Origin: Beverwykella pulmonaria
Taxonomy: Eukaryota; Ascomycota; Dothideomycetes; Pleosporales; Melanommataceae
DNA length: 64,000 nucleotides
NCBI GenBank assembly: GCA_001599595.1
Contig: BCHH01000008.1
Location: forward strand, 2,181,690 to 2,245,689
Direction: 5' to 3'
Within the stretch, counting starts at the first letter, position 1, and every line of letters starts with the position of its first letter. Shown piece after piece: positions 30,731 through 41,135 of this stretch. Under the pieces are notes generated by a model that was not told where the DNA came from, ran no database searches, and saw only the letters and a program-made list of their open reading frames with translations. The translations under genes were made by a program, and so were the position numbers.

Positions 30731-33667
30731 TCATTCAGCAGTAGAAGCCCTAGAGCCAGACGCAGATGATTCAACGCTCGACGACCGCGTCAATTCTTCG
30801 CCCTCCACACCTAATCTTTCCATCTCTTCCGCAATCTCCTCATACCACTTGCCATGCGCCATTCTGTCAACCTCGCTTACCTTCCCGAGCTGGTCAACGA
30901 TATCACCGACTTGATTAACGAACTCCGGAAGGCCTGTTGAGGCAAGACCTTCCGTGGCAGTGCTTGCAGCCTTGACCCTCTCGCCAGAGCTGCTGGCCGA
31001 GACGCGACTGAAGATGTGAGTCTTCAATCGTTGGAACAAAACTTTCATGACAGGGTCAGAGAGCTTGCCCGACTCCGCTTGAGTAAGGAGGCGAGTGATA
31101 GTAGTTGCTAACTGGGCGCGAGTCGATGGCGGCATAGCGTGAGAAGACTCCAATAACGAGGCGATCTTAGCGGGCGTTGCTGGGTCCTTTAGATACCCAT
31201 CCTTGAGCGTCTCCCACATCCGAAGCGCCTCGGGCTTCCACTGCGAGCGAACATCCCGTTTAAGGAGATTCTTAGCGGTAAGAAGGATGCCACCAATGGC
31301 GGTAATTCGAAGGGCGTTTTCTCGAATGCGGGAAATACGAGCCCGGTCGAGCTCGAGGGTTTCAGGAAGCTCCGAGTCCTTTAGCGGGGGCATAGCTATA
31401 GCAAGGTCGACTAGGCCACGGGCGTATATCTTCTGAGGTGTAGGCCGGTTCACCGGACTAGGGTCGTTCCACGGGTCGCGACGATCAGCCTCTGTGTGCA
31501 TGTTTACCGCTGCACTGCGCCACCAGCGTCTGGTCCGTTCGAGCGTGATCGTCCCAGCCTCCAAGTCCTGAGCAAACATGCGCTGTTCATAGCCAGAAGC
31601 TTCCTTGATGAGCGTCGGCGCCGATTGCATCAGGAGAAAGTTAGAATAGTCAAGTGAGAGAAGATCAATCACGTGAAGGAGCTTGAATAGCTTCTCGATC
31701 ATCTCTGGGAGCGGTCCTTCTTCCTGGAGTTCGTCAGCGAGAGCCTTGACTTCTGTATCGCGGAAAGGCGCGCAAAGCTTCGGGATGATGTCAGCAATGA
31801 AGGCAAAGAACTTTTCATACGAGAAAGTCCCCTGACTGCATTGCCTGTTGATGAGGTCCTGATCCAGGATTTCGGATATCAGAGTATGTATCGTGTTGCC
31901 AGGCTTCAGCAAACGAAGAAGCTTGGCTCGAATGTTTTCAGCCATAGCCGCTGTCCACATGGCGCCTTCTCCATTCTCGAATCCTTTACGCATTGCATCA
32001 CAAAGCTCTCGGTTGAGAGCATCTCGCAAGTCAGCCGTTGGAGATGGATCAATACGATATTCCTTGTCAATAGACAGCTCGTGAACCAAGATTCGGTTTC
32101 TGGGGACTACGGTGAAGACTTTGGACAAGGAGTTGGCCTGATGGCCCTCGGAAGCAGGGAAGTTGTCTGCTGGAGGAAGCTGGGATGCAACATCAGTCTG
32201 CAAAGCAGTATTGCCCTCTGAGATTGGGGAACCGGTTGGCGGGGAGTCGATAGCTCCTCGTGGGCGGACGGTTTCTCCTGCAGGCCGCTTCTTAGGCCGA
32301 GCCCTTCGGCTCTCGCGAATGGCCTTTCTAATGAGAGTCAAGGCTCGATCAGGCCCTGCTAGTTTCTTAATTTTGCTGAGAAGGATAGCTTGGTTGTCCC
32401 GGATGCCGTTCCGGTAATCATTGGCGACCTGGTCAACAGTGTCGTCCTTGACCGTCTGCCAGATGGCATCCAGGCTGACAAATGAAACCACCATGGTCTC
32501 AATGAGTGCTGAAGAATCTCTTGCTTTCCAGTCATTGAAAGCCGTAACGAATGCGCCATAGGCCAGCTGCACTGTTTCCAGCCGTGTTGGCGAGGGCGTG
32601 AAAGAGTTATAAGCCGTAAGCTTGGATAACGCGGATTCAAAGGAAATAATTGAATCCTTTGCTTTGGTAATCAGATCCTGCTCCTGGTCGCCGTCTCGGC
32701 TTAGGACTTGGGCGGGGTGCCCAAGAAGTAGATATGCAGAGAGGAAGGTCCTGATCGCGGTTCTGGTCGACGCCAGGTCTCCCTCGGGAAGAAGTCTAAA
32801 CAAGGACATGATCTTATCGGTGGCATCGAGGACTTTCTCTGACGCCAGCAAAGCCGTGATGTCGTCGAAGCGGGTATCATGGACTTTGTCGATGGAGAGG
32901 CCTAGCTCGGACCACACATCGACAACGCCCTTTCTGGTGCGGGCTCTCCAGGCCGCCTGTATCCGCTTGGCGGCGTCCTGGGAAGAAACAGCGGGGCGCA
33001 GTGCTAATTTCTTCGGCTCTTGTGGGGGAGTGCTCGTAGTCCTCGGCCTGCGAGCGTTGCGCTTGTACTCAAGCCTCCTCTTCTCGGCGTCTGCCAGTTT
33101 CTCCTCCATTTCCAGTCGGTACTTGCGTTCCTGGTCGGCTTTCCTCTCTTTCATGTCCTCGGCCACCTTCTTTGCCCGGCGCACTTCCTCGGCGCACGCG
33201 GCTGCGACTTGCGCCAAATGCCGTTCCCGAGCTTGCTGTGCCGCTAGCGCTCGCTCTTCACTGTTGGAGCCCCGTGGGGTCGCCTTTGCCAGGGCAGCGC
33301 GCAAACGCACTTGCTCGGCGTGCGCGGCGCGGTCTGCTAGGCGCGCCTTGCGACTTTCGAGAATCGATGTGCGGCGGAGATGTTGAGCGACATGGTGGCT
33401 CTGGCAGGTACTGGCGCGGTACGACCGGCTCGACTGATGCGAGTGTGTTGACGAAATGGAATTGCGACGCGACGAGGCGGCCGACGACTTGCGGCGACTG
33501 TTGGAAGGGCGATAGAAGCGGGCAGCTATCCGCGGCGGCGGCGCAAACACCTGGCTGCTTTCGGCGTCGTCGGAAAGAATCATGTCGGGCTCTTCAGGTA
33601 TGTTTTCGTGCGCGGGGAGTGGAGTGCCGGGTAGGTCGACCTCGGAGTCTGACATGGAGCCGTCCAT
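30731..33667 (-). CDS. SOK1: Sok1/TCP11 family protein with IQ motif
   Basis: Intronless frame, 978 residues from ATG 33667 (MDGSMSDSEVDLPGTP). The frame is open to an ATG at 33982, but the extra N-terminus contains an unlikely hydrophobic run, so the inner start is preferred; 33655 is also possible. Residues about 50-110 are Ser/Arg-rich. About 110-220 form a long Arg/Glu/Ala coiled coil (EEVRRAKKVAEDMKERKAD). An IQ motif (AAKRIQAAWRARTRKG) sits near residues 228-245, suggesting calmodulin binding. From about 525 to 950 lies the TCP11 domain (PF05794), including EILDQDLINRQCS, LLHVIDLLSLDYSNFLLM and GYEQRMFAQDLEAGTITLER. Yeast Sok1 suppresses loss of protein kinase A signalling, and mammalian TCP11 acts in cAMP-linked sperm function, so a role in the cAMP/PKA pathway is the natural inference. 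Divergent from the SDR-deacetylase gene. Confidence 0.88.
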   Translation of the reverse strand: MDGSMSDSEVDLPGTPLPAHENIPEEPDMILSDDAESSQVFAPPPRIAARFYRPSNSRRKSSAASSRRNSISSTHSHQSSRSYRASTCQSHHVAQHLRRTSILESRKARLADRAAHAEQVRLRAALAKATPRGSNSEERALAAQQARERHLAQVAAACAEEVRRAKKVAEDMKERKADQERKYRLEMEEKLADAEKRRLEYKRNARRPRTTSTPPQEPKKLALRPAVSSQDAAKRIQAAWRARTRKGVVDVWSELGLSIDKVHDTRFDDITALLASEKVLDATDKIMSLFRLLPEGDLASTRTAIRTFLSAYLLLGHPAQVLSRDGDQEQDLITKAKDSIISFESALSKLTAYNSFTPSPTRLETVQLAYGAFVTAFNDWKARDSSALIETMVVSFVSLDAIWQTVKDDTVDQVANDYRNGIRDNQAILLSKIKKLAGPDRALTLIRKAIRESRRARPKKRPAGETVRPRGAIDSPPTGSPISEGNTALQTDVASQLPPADNFPASEGHQANSLSKVFTVVPRNRILVHELSIDKEYRIDPSPTADLRDALNRELCDAMRKGFENGEGAMWTAAMAENIRAKLLRLLKPGNTIHTLISEILDQDLINRQCSQGTFSYEKFFAFIADIIPKLCAPFRDTEVKALADELQEEGPLPEMIEKLFKLLHVIDLLSLDYSNFLLMQSAPTLIKEASGYEQRMFAQDLEAGTITLERTRRWWRSAAVNMHTEADRRDPWNDPSPVNRPTPQKIYARGLVDLAIAMPPLKDSELPETLELDRARISRIRENALRITAIGGILLTAKNLLKRDVRSQWKPEALRMWETLKDGYLKDPATPAKIASLLESSHAMPPSTRAQLATTITRLLTQAESGKLSDPVMKVLFQRLKTHIFSRVSASSSGERVKAASTATEGLASTGLPEFVNQVGDIVDQLGKVSEVDRMAHGKWYEEIAEEMERLGVEGEELTRSSSVESSASGSRASTAE

Positions 33668-34871
33668 GCTGGATATGAATATGTATCGGCGGCCGGTGCG
33701 GTGCCAGAGAGGATCGAGTCGCGCGAGTGTGTCGGGTCGGTCTGGAGGGCAGACGTCGAGTGTATGTATAGACGGTTGTGAAACAAAGCACCCACCCGCA
33801 GTCGCCAAGTCAGGATCGTAAGCCGGTCGCACGCGGCTGAGGGAAGAAATGCGGGGCGAACGAGAGGCGCACAAAGCAATGATACAGAAGAAGCAAAGGG
33901 CGAAGAGAGCGCTGCTGGAGGCATGGAGGGGTGTGAAGAAAGAAAGACGGTGGCTGGGGCGAGGGAGTGATGCCTTGCTCATCCTCCCATGTTGGCTGGC
34001 TCGAGTTGTTTAGTTTGGATGACGCTAGAAGCTGATAGAGCGCACGGGCTCATCAATCAAGCTCGACGCTCGCCTCAGCCTTACAAGGTGCTGCTCTAAA
34101 CCAGTGTCACCTCATGCGCGTTTTGCCTCATCTCTCGCCTTCTAGAAGTCGCGTGTTGAATCGTCTTTTAGGATGTGTGCAGAACAGAAATAACGTGACT
34201 CGGATTCGAAACGTGCCCGTCCTCTCCTCTCCTCCACATCCTCCACGACTCCAGCCCCAGGGTCCTGATCACCAAACTCTAGCCACACCAACGTCCATGT
34301 CGTCATTGTCGTGATATCGCACGATGCTCTCTCGTACATCACGTGCCATGCACTGGGAAACCCCAACCGTGCTGGAGAAGTACGTCCTCAAGAAAGTGCT
34401 GATCGGGTATCCAAATTACTTCTCCAAGAACGCACTAGGGTAGACCCGACCCCCACCTTCTGCAGTAGCGAGTCAGGAAGCTTAGGGTCTGATGGGTGAG
34501 AAGAGAGAGTGTTGCACAGTCCATTCGAGAACGAGCTGTTAATGGGCGTTAATGGTTATTTATCATAGTTCTTTCTTCTTTAACAGGCCGATTTCGGGGG
34601 TCGGTCGATGACGTTATCATTGCACATGAGCAACGCTCGGAAACATCCATGATCGATAGCTTTCATCTTCAACTCTATCATTACTCTCACTCGTCATCTA
34701 TCGTGACCGTGGGAGGATGTATGCACAATGTGCTAGTGATTCGCCGTTTCGGTAATAAAACCAGTCATGGAAACGCATTGCTAACCGTCTCCTATCAGAT
34801 TGCTAATCGCACATCGCCGCAGATATAAGGTGCGAAAGGGCACTGGTCACCAAATGAAAACAACCTTCGCC
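33668..34871. promoter_or_regulatory. Shared upstream region between TCP11 and SDR-deacetylase genes
   Basis: About 1.2 kb between divergent start codons. It contains GATC/GATA-type sites and a TTTCGGTAATAAAACC region near 34747, but no gene I can support. Confidence 0.35.
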
Positions 34872-36995
34872 ATGTCGTTTCTAGAACTTGAGGGTCTGCA
34901 TGTCTTCGTTTCTGGTGCTGCCGGGGGCATCGGGTCGGCGATTGTGGAGGAATTTCTTGGTATGTACCTGCAGTCCCGTTGCCTGCTACATCAGATCTTG
35001 GAAACGATCAAAAAGATTAGCAAGACTGCTCTTTCTGTTCTTTTATATCAACAAGGACTTTTCTCTAGGCATGCACAACAAACTGCTTACTTCCCACAAA
35101 ACTCCACCATTCTAACTTTCCCCAGCGCAAGGCTGCAGGGTCACCGCCCACGACCTAAAATCCAGTAATATCCCCGACACCCCATCTCTCTTCCACCTCC
35201 AAGGGGACATCAGCTCCGAGTCTGCAATCTCGTCTTCCATCGCCTCAGCCGTATCCCACTTCGGCCCCATCAACATCCTCTGTGCCAATGCCGGCATCAC
35301 AGATGAAAGCAACAACTACTCGATATGGGACATGCCACTCGATCTCTGGGAGAAGACCTACGCGGTCAACGTCCGGGGTACCTTTCTCACCATTAAACAT
35401 TTCCTGAAAGGCGTGGAATCAGCGCAGGCCCAGAATGAGAAAGAGATGGCAAATGTAGCTGTGGTGGTCACAGGGAGTGAGACGGGAGTGTTCGGGCAAG
35501 CAGGCCATGCAGAGTATGCGAGTGGAAAAGCAGGGCTGCAGTACGGGCTGGTGAAAAGTGTGAAGAATGAAATCGTAAGATTAAATCGGCGCGCGAGAAT
35601 CAATGCGATAGCGCCCGGTTGGGTGGACACCAAACTAATCGAGGGAAGACTGGACGATCCGAAGGAGATGTACCGGGAGGCGCAGGCTACGTGAGTTTCG
35701 ACCAGTATACGAGAATGTGTGAAGCAAGTCAACGCTAATGGAGTGCGAAACAGTGTACCTCTGAGAAAAATAGCACAGCCAGCCGATGTTGCTCGAGCGG
35801 CGGCATTTCTGGCATCTCATCGAGCTGCAGGCCATATCTCAGGCCAATGTATCTCAGTAGACGGAGGCATGGAGGGACGCATAGTCTGGAGTGAAGACGA
35901 GATCCTTAGATCCTCCAAAACACAGGATGAGAAGGCCATCTCAGCACCTTCTACCACCCAAGACCCATCACCAAGTATCCTGCAAACCCTCTCCCCACTC
36001 TCCGCCCCCAAATCTAAACCCACGATCAAAATTCTCGTCTCGGTCGATTTCGACGCTGTCTCCGGCTGGCTCGGCACGGGTGCGCATCCCGACAACAACC
36101 TTGCAGACTACAGTACCGGCTTCTTCGCTGCCCAAGTGGGTGTCCCTCGGTTACTGAAGCTGTTTAAGAAGCTGGATATTCAGGATAAAGTGACATGGTT
36201 TGTCCCAATGCACTCCGCAGAAAGTTTTCCAGACGAATTCAAGAGCATCGTGGAGAGTGGATGCGAGATTGGACTGCATGGGTATTGCCATGAGGTAGGT
36301 CAAAACGATTCATTTGTGAGATGAGTAATGGGAATTTGACGAACGTGTACTTCTAGGGCGCTCCCCAACTCACTCCGGAACAAGAACGCGACGTCCTAGA
36401 GCACTGCATTGGCGTCTGCACATCGCTCACAGGCCATAAACCCCGCGGCTACCGCGCGCCCCTCTACCAACTCCGCGAATCCACCATCGCCTTACTCGAA
36501 GAACACGCATTCCTCTACGACACTTCTCTCTCCCACCATGACTCCCGGCCTTACTACCTGCCCAACATCCCACCCATCCAACGTCCTGACTTCTCCGCCT
36601 CAACAAATGCAAGTGAATGGATGCACCCACTTCCCACACCCCTGGCCCCTACTAGCAAGACATTAGTCGAAATCCCAGGCAACTGGTACAGTGAGGACAT
36701 GACACCGCTGCAGTACTTGCCACATACCCCGAACAGTCAGGGGTATGTGGATGTAAGATTGATAGAAAGAATGTGGATGGACCGGTTTGAATTTATCAAG
36801 TCAGAGTTGGATGATCTGGAGGAGAAGGATATGATGGTTTTCCCATTGGTGCTGCATCCAGATACGAGTGGGATGGCGCATATCATAGGCATGTTGGAGA
36901 GGGTGTTGGGGTGGTTGAAGGCGTGGGATGGGGAGGTAGAGTTTTGTACATTTGAGAGTGTGGCCGAGAGGTGGAGGGAACAGAACTTGGTGTAA
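34872..36995 (+). CDS. Fusion of short-chain dehydrogenase/reductase and CE4 polysaccharide deacetylase
   Basis: Exons 34872-34959, 35126-35690, 35754-36294 and 36357-36995 give 610 residues, all junctions in frame. Residues 1-250 are a classical SDR: VFVSGAAGGIG (nucleotide-binding Gly motif, residues 11-21), CANAG, and Ser147/Tyr160/Lys164 in GSETG..YASGK, ending GQCISVDGGMEG. A linker of about 50 Ser/Pro-rich residues follows, then a NodB/CE4 domain from about 308: VSVDFDAVSGW (metal-binding Asp316/Asp318 region), TWFVPMHSAESFP and GCEIGLHGYCHE (His393, His397), then PRGYRAPLY and LVLHPDTSGM. The deacetylase resembles the HpPgdA-like CE4 subgroup. The linker and both domain edges lie inside exon 3 with no stop, so the fusion is in the sequence itself. 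No signal peptide, so a cytosolic product acting on a small or intracellular substrate is likelier than wall chitin. An earlier ATG at 34854 is in frame. Confidence 0.9.
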
Positions 36996-39900
36996 GTGGT
37001 TGCGCCATATGTTGCCGGGTTGTGGGACATTGACGCGATTTTTAATATTGGACAAGAGCATACTACCTAAGACGTCTTTATCCACCAGAGGGCTTTATGC
37101 CCTTCCAAAATAGTATTACCGAAAATTATTGTATCCACCAATCGTCCCCTCGCATTGTTCCAAAATATTAAAGATGTCGTCTCGGATCAAGGTCGATGGA
37201 ATCGGCTTTTAGCAAAGGTGCAGGGGAGCAACGAGCCTGACTGCTCGTGGGAGGAATAGAACGGCTTGCCTTGAACGCGGGCTTGATCAAACGCAGTGTC
37301 CTAGTCGTGCATTCCGTGCAGACTCATAGGCGTAGCCTTGCATCAATACTGCTTTCCATTTTGTGGAACACACTCTCTCGTAATAACGTTGCTCTATCAT
37401 CAAGTCTCGCATATGTTATCACGCGGATACGTACGGAGCGACTGCACTTCTCTTTGGTCACGTACTGGTTGCTCTTGTTTCGTATACCATGCTGTTCACG
37501 CAAGGTAAAGTCTCCCAACAATGACCGGGTAAGGCGCACAAGTCGGTAAACCCGCATGTACGCCAGCATCTGCCCAAAATTTAGATTAATTTAGCCCTCA
37601 TTTCATCCCACTTGGAGAACTGGCTTATTCATGCGAGGCAGACGAATGAGGTTATCCGTACGATGTGCACAATCTGAACACATGCTGAAGATTTCAAGCC
37701 AACATATGATGATAAGTGAAGTGTATGTATTTAATTTGGTGGTGTTAAGTGTTGGCCTCGTTTTGTGTATGCAGTGATAATTATCTGCAGGTCGGAAGGG
37801 GCACATGAGCATCCTTGTGTGGAACATGAGAGGAGATTGAGGATAATAAGACTGCAGTGGAAGTAGATGGTCGAAACGGCGCACAAGAGTATGCAATGTT
37901 GAAAATGCTACGCTCGAATGGACTCACCCACCTGTTCGAGCCTTAGGTTATATGATCTCCTGGAAGAGGAAGCATATTCAGGCCTTACACTTTAGCTTGC
38001 CTCAACCACTGACTAGCGTCCATTACAAGCTGTAGTGAGCAGCGTAGAGTCGCCTGCTATTTCTGTTCCTTCGAGCCTCTGGATATTCGGCTGAGTACAA
38101 CTAGTAGGCTTCTGCAACTCACCGGATACCATCTATGTAGCTTAGCTTACCTAAGATGAACAATGGAAGCGAAGAGGACAGCATATCGCGTTGCAGGTCT
38201 TCCGCTCCGATGCAGTTCTTGCCGTGGTTGCCGTGATGTTGGTCTCCATTGGGTCACTCCCGAAACTGGTAAAAATAGCAAAAATGGCAGGAGAAGAAAG
38301 TGGGTGGCTATTCCAGAACTTGGTGTCACTGCATCTCGAATGCATGCACGACGCAGAGGTCAGCCTTAGTGGTTGGCAGCCCTGTACCTGGACGAACACT
38401 TGTTGGGACCCCGAGAATTGACCCCTACCCACATTCCTGTGGTTGCCTCAACAAAGGTTCTTCTGTGGATAGCTTTCCTAAAACTACAGTTGCCAACCGG
38501 TAGTCGGCAGCAATCGACATGGGCGATGGGAATGCACAATCACTGGCAAAAAGCCTTCACATGTGCCGAACCGTAGTAACTATGATGCCAACCCCAACAG
38601 CGGACACTGGTAACCATGGGCGCCTTACCCCACTCCGAGGCATGTCTTGTTCGTTTTGTTGGGTTCTAATTGCTAATTGCGCTTAGGCGTGGATGATGAC
38701 GGGAGCATAGTGAGATGCAGGCTGAGGTGAGGGAATTACTTGGTTGTTATGCGGGCCTGACAGAAAAAAAAACTCTTCATTTAGACTGAGAGGGAGTACT
38801 CGAGGTCTTCTATAGGATGGTCCAATGCAGTGGATGCGGAGATGGAATGGTATCGGTATCGATAAGTGGATAAGAAAATTTGTGCTTTGGTGGCGCGCGG
38901 GATCGTAGCTGCAATGCCGGCCCAGTAGAAAAACGATGTGTTTGCGGGGGATCCACAATTCATTTCGTGGGCATGCTGGCGATCTTGGGCCAGAAAACAG
39001 AGGACAGCAAAAAGTGGAACATAGAGAAGCGGCGCGGCGCGGCGCAAAGGGTGAGACAGCGGCCAAAGCAAGAAGCAAGAGAGCATGTTGCTTAGCGTTG
39101 CGCGAGTCGGAGCACCACATTTGTCGGCTGCAAAGGAGCAGCGACGGCCAATGAAACGGACACGCAACGAGCTGTGGGCAAACAAGTGCTGCCTCGGGCG
39201 CAGGACCAGGTCGCAGGAGACGAGAGTTGCTTTGTTTCGGCGAAGGCGGACTCCATCAGATGCGGTGCAAGAGACGTGATGGGTCTGGGCCACGTGTTGG
39301 TCATTCACTCGGAGGAATTGGAGGGAATCGGATGGCGCTGACATTGACTGACGACGCCCACAACCCACGGTGCCTGGGCTGATGTGCCCTGAGGCGCAGG
39401 TGTGCCGGCCGGGCAAGGGTGTTTTCTGGTTTGTTTCTCTCAGCTCACTGGCCTCTTCCCCTGATCAAAGTAAGCGAAAACGAGCGGTACCTGAAGATCG
39501 CGCGAGCCCATCGCATCTGATTCGCCGTGTTTTAAGCCAAAAGGCGGCATCGTGTTGCCTGATGAGGACATATGAAACAAGTCAGCTTGCGTACATTGCG
39601 ATTAGCCATAATTAGACTGGTCGTACGGGCAAAAGAGCCATGAGGTTGTGCACACTCTGGAGCGAGAAGCGCAGGAGCAGCAACAACTTCGCAGCGCAGC
39701 AAGCCAGCAAAGAGCCACCTTCTGCGCTGTTTGACCGCTGCCCGAGTACAATCGCCAGCGTACCCAGGTGGATCGTGTGGTGATGAGATGCGCCGCCAGC
39801 GGCCCATGCTGGCGTTGCGGAAATTGTTCAGCGCTAGCTGTTCCTGACTAGGCGCCAGGGGTACACGATGAGTTCTAGCCGCAAGCCCAGCTGCCAAGGC

Positions 39901-40334
39901 GGGTCCCTGGAAGCTGCTTTCGCCTGGCCGCCGCCGTTCTTCCCCATCCATCACATTCCTTAAAGTAGCCCGCTGCCCTCCCATCCTGTCCACTCTCTAC
40001 AGGCTTGACGTCTTGCATTTTCGCTTTCTTTTTGTACCCCCCACATTCATTCCCATCGTCCACGAGATCTAGCATCTCCCACAGTCATTCTTTGACAGTC
40101 AACTCAGTCTCTCTCTGCCGCTCATCTCTCGACCCAGCACCAGATTCACCGCCTCCCTCTACGCGTCTAACCACAAGCAACCTATCTACACACCCGCCAT
40201 TTGAATTGCGAGTCGATTCAGTCATTCTCTGTCAATTCCCGACGATCGTCGCATCCACATCAACACTCTCTTAGCTCCACGAGCAACACCAGCTATCACA
40301 GCAAAGAACCCCCGAATCCCAAAAGAAATTCAAA
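36996..40334. other. Intergenic, 3.3 kb; CT-rich leader at the right end
   Basis: No convincing gene. Short frames only between 37000 and 38700. 38680-39990 holds overlapping frames on both strands with Arg/Cys/His-rich composition. From about 40005 to 40330 the plus strand is strongly pyrimidine-rich with many CATCN and CACC repeats, ending AAAATG, which looks like the promoter and long 5' leader of the highly expressed type of secreted-protein gene that follows. Confidence 0.5.
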
Positions 40335-41135
40335 ATGAAGACCTCCAACGTCCTCGCAACCGTCCTGTTCGGCGCCATCGCCGCAGCTGCTCCCTTTGAC
40401 AAGCGCGCCCTGGTCACCAAGACCGAAATCGTCGTCGAAACCGTCGTGATCTATACGACCATCTACGACAATGAGGTCCCGGCCGCCACAGCAACTACCA
40501 CAGCCACCGGTCCCGGCCTCTTCTTCGAGAAGCCTGCAAGCTCTAAGGCTGTTCCTACTCCCACTGCTATCTACACTCCCCCGGTTGTAGAAGCGCCGGC
40601 GCCTTCAAGCGCACCCGCACCTGAAAGCGTCTACACTCCTCCTCCCGCGCCGTCATCTGTCTACACGCCTCCAGTTGTAGAGACACCTGTCAACACTCCT
40701 ACGCCCCAACCCACCCCAGTCTATACTCCTCCCCCTGTCGCAGCTTCAAGCGCCGCCCCGGCTCCTCAGCCCTCAAGCGCACCCCCTACCAGCAACCCCA
40801 CCGGCGATAAGTATCATGGCGACATTACCATCTACGACAACACGGGTGCTGCCGGCGCTTGTGGAGAGCCTCTGACCGACTCTGACATGATCGTCGCTCT
40901 TGCCAAATCCACCTGGGGCCAGTCTACCTACGATGTTATGACTGGCGCGGCCACCAACCCCTGGTGCGGCCAGTCGATTACGATCGAATATAATGGCAAG
41001 CAAATCCAGGCCAAGATCATGGACATGTGCCCTGGTTGCTCTGGCCAGGATATTGATCTTTCGCTCGCTGCCTGGACCGCCCTCACTGGTCTCTCAGAGA
41101 AGACTCGTCTCCAGGCCGACTGGTGGAAGTCGTGA
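40335..41135 (+). CDS. Secreted double-psi beta-barrel protein (RlpA/expansin-like, Asp f 7 type)
   Basis: Single exon, 266 residues, ATG in CAAAATGAAG. Residues 1-19 are a signal peptide (MKTSNVLATVLFGAIAAAA). FDKR at 21-24 is a likely Kex2 site. Residues about 55-155 form a Pro/Thr/Ser/Ala linker with repeated YTPP units (at least five), expected to be O-glycosylated. The C-terminal 110 residues form a barwin/RlpA-like double-psi beta-barrel: GDITIYDNTGAAGACGEP, WGQSTYDVMTGAATNPWCGQ and IMDMCPGCSGQDIDLS, with four Cys and the DMCPGC and DIDLS motifs typical of this group. The architecture matches fungal allergen-like Asp f 7 proteins and expansin-related wall proteins. Role is wall-associated; these lack the second expansin domain, and catalysis is not implied. 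Codon use is strongly C-ending, consistent with high expression. Confidence 0.92.
   Translation: MKTSNVLATVLFGAIAAAAPFDKRALVTKTEIVVETVVIYTTIYDNEVPAATATTTATGPGLFFEKPASSKAVPTPTAIYTPPVVEAPAPSSAPAPESVYTPPPAPSSVYTPPVVETPVNTPTPQPTPVYTPPPVAASSAAPAPQPSSAPPTSNPTGDKYHGDITIYDNTGAAGACGEPLTDSDMIVALAKSTWGQSTYDVMTGAATNPWCGQSITIEYNGKQIQAKIMDMCPGCSGQDIDLSLAAWTALTGLSEKTRLQADWWKS

Noticed and set aside
33668..33982. N-terminal extension of the TCP11 gene with a hydrophobic segment
   Set aside because: Low-complexity and untypical for Sok1/TCP11 proteins; the inner ATG gives the expected acidic/Ser-rich start.
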